From assembly GCF_900113115.1 (NCBI RefSeq), contig NZ_FOOF01000001.1, positions 248,001-312,000 of the forward strand: 64,000 bases of DNA, in the 5' to 3' direction. This stretch comes from Duganella sp. CF458. GTDB taxonomy: Bacteria; Pseudomonadota; Gammaproteobacteria; Burkholderiales; Burkholderiaceae_D. Below are positions 63,047-64,000 of this stretch, in pieces (position 1 is the first letter of the stretch; every line of letters begins with the position of its first letter). The notes under the pieces were generated by a model. The model did not search any database. It was given only the letters and a program-made list of their open reading frames with translations, and was not told the DNA's origin. Made by a program: the position numbers and the translations under genes.

Positions 63047-63952
63047 GTGAAAGCCACCATGCCCGCCGTTCTCGCGTTGGCCCTGCCCCTGGCCGCCATG
63101 GGCGCGTCCACCAAAGAATTGCCGCCCAAGCCGACTGTCGGCGACATCGTCAAGGCATCCCCGCAAGCGGACTGGCGCCAGCTGGACCCGGCCAACACCT
63201 TGTACATGGACCTGGCTGGCGGACGCGTGATCATCGAGCTGGCGCCGGCCTTCGCGCCGAACCACGCGGCCAATATCCGCACCATGGCCAAGGAAGGCTA
63301 CTGGGACGGCCTGTGGATCTATCGCACGCAGGACAATTTCGTGGTGCAGTGGGGCGATCCGCGCGAGGACAAGCCGAAGGCTATCGGGACGGCCAAGGCC
63401 AAGCTGGAACAGGAATTCAGCGTGCCGATGAAGAACGACACCCAATTCACCCGCCTGCCCGACAAGGATGGCTATGCGCCGCAGGTGGGCCACTCCAACG
63501 GCTTCCCTTCCGCGCGCGACCCGAAAACCGGCCAGACCTGGCTGGCGCATTGCTACGGCATGGTTGGCGTGGCGCGCGGCAATGAATCCGACAGCGGCAA
63601 CGGCGGCACCTTGTACACTGTGATCGGCAACTCGCCGCGCCACCTGGACCGCAATATCACCGTGGTGGGGCGTATCGTGAGCGGCATGCCGCTGCTGTCC
63701 GTGCTGCCGCGCGGCCCGGCGCCGATGGGCATGTTTGAGAAAGAGGAACAGTGGGTGCCGATCAAGTCGGTCAAGCTGGCGGCCGATGTGCCGGAGGCGG
63801 AGCGCTCGAAGTATGAAGTGATGCGCACCGAGTCGGCCAGCTTCAAGTCCGTGATCGAGGCGCAGCGCAATCGCGGCGGCCCATGGACCAAGCATGCGGC
63901 CGGCCATGTGGACTTGTGCAACGTCCCCATCCCCGTCCGCGAAGCGAAGTAA
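63047..63952 (+). CDS. secreted peptidyl-prolyl isomerase (cyclophilin type)
   Basis: GTG 63047 is chosen because AAAGGAG lies six bases before it; the product is 301 residues with a signal peptide (AVLALALPLAAMGAS). The cyclophilin core has GGRVIIELAPAFAPNHAANIRTMAKEGYWDGLWIYRTQDNFVVQWGD in outline and GMVGVARGNESDSGNGGTLYTVIG, but the usual active-site Arg/Phe block is partly altered. An inserted loop (residues 110-165) lengthens it beyond a minimal cyclophilin. It acts in the periplasm. Confidence 0.85.
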   Translation: MKATMPAVLALALPLAAMGASTKELPPKPTVGDIVKASPQADWRQLDPANTLYMDLAGGRVIIELAPAFAPNHAANIRTMAKEGYWDGLWIYRTQDNFVVQWGDPREDKPKAIGTAKAKLEQEFSVPMKNDTQFTRLPDKDGYAPQVGHSNGFPSARDPKTGQTWLAHCYGMVGVARGNESDSGNGGTLYTVIGNSPRHLDRNITVVGRIVSGMPLLSVLPRGPAPMGMFEKEEQWVPIKSVKLAADVPEAERSKYEVMRTESASFKSVIEAQRNRGGPWTKHAAGHVDLCNVPIPVREAK

Positions 63953-64000
63953 GTAAATAAGTAATTTTTGTCCCCCTCGGGGTCAGGAACGAAAGGGACA
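63953..64000. other. right-edge intergenic sequence with a short CCCC/GGGG inverted repeat
   Basis: GTCCCCCTCGGGGTC forms a short hairpin after the cyclophilin stop. The sequence recalls the GGGGTC/GTGTCCC vocabulary of the dnaG inverted repeat, but the match is short and the window ends here, so no element can be called. Confidence 0.3.

Noticed and set aside
63953..64000. Possible second copy of the dnaG repeat
   Set aside because: Only a short CCCC/GGGG resemblance, and the window ends before an arm could be compared.
1..64000. CRISPR arrays, prophage, insertion sequences, rRNA genes
   Set aside because: No regularly spaced repeats, cas genes, transposases, phage structural genes or rRNA sequence were found; XerD at 49113 is the chromosomal dimer-resolution enzyme.

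Overview
The window looks like a chromosomal segment of a high-GC betaproteobacterium, most likely family Oxalobacteraceae (Massilia/Duganella/Janthinobacterium relatives). This rests on protein style, the rpsU-yqeY-dnaG-rpoD-tRNA arrangement, many c-di-GMP genes and the general gene content; no 16S gene is present, so genus is inference. Most of the sequence is ordinary, tightly packed chromosome with many 4-bp ATGA start/stop overlaps and convergent genes whose stop codons overlap.

Region 1 (1-8.7 kb) is a complete nitrous oxide reductase operon on the minus strand: nosZ, nosR, nosD, nosF, nosY, nosL, a small c-type cytochrome and an ApbE flavin transferase cut by the left edge. An FNR/DNR-type box lies 66 bp upstream of nosZ. 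NosZ carries the catalytic copper centres, NosR and the cytochrome deliver electrons, NosDFY and NosL serve copper assembly, and ApbE flavinylates NosR. A secreted 716-aa protein of uncertain function is divergent from nosZ.

Region 2 (10.9-17 kb) holds stress and detoxification genes (GST with divergent TetR and a palindromic operator, DJ-1/PfpI protein, GlxA-type AraC regulator, secreted alpha/beta hydrolase, TraB-like protein) and a Phd/VapC toxin-antitoxin pair beside a CAU-anticodon tRNA. Region 3 (17-24.8 kb) is the macromolecular synthesis cluster (rpsU, yqeY, dnaG, rpoD) plus an HI0933-type flavoprotein and YbiB; a long imperfect inverted repeat lies between yqeY and dnaG and a perfect palindrome between dnaG and rpoD.

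Region 4 (24.8-34.2 kb) has a DAHP synthase, a GntR-OsmC pair with a palindromic operator, TsaD, and an nrtABD-type nitrate ABC transporter. In front of nrtA is an almost consensus sigma-54 promoter with two NtrC-like sites, so nitrogen control is readable from the DNA. Two overlapping LysR genes face an SDR oxidoreductase. Region 5 (34.2-50.5 kb) contains a potassium channel, a membrane hydrolase, diguanylate cyclases, a PAS-GGDEF-EAL protein, PlsY, YbaK, an RND efflux pair, XerD and Ogt.

Region 6 (50.5-64 kb) has a TRAP-type binding protein without its membrane partners, divergent from a histidine kinase/response regulator pair; a MarR-CPBP protease pair; a membrane diguanylate cyclase; QueG; the TsaE-AmiC pair; YeaD; an alpha-carbonic anhydrase; a DedA protein; and a secreted cyclophilin. 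No CRISPR array, prophage or complete insertion sequence was seen. The best candidates for something new are the regulatory architecture around nosZ and its divergent gene, the dnaG inverted repeat, the orphan TRAP protein with its two-component system, and the unexplained 240 bp before dctP's terminator.
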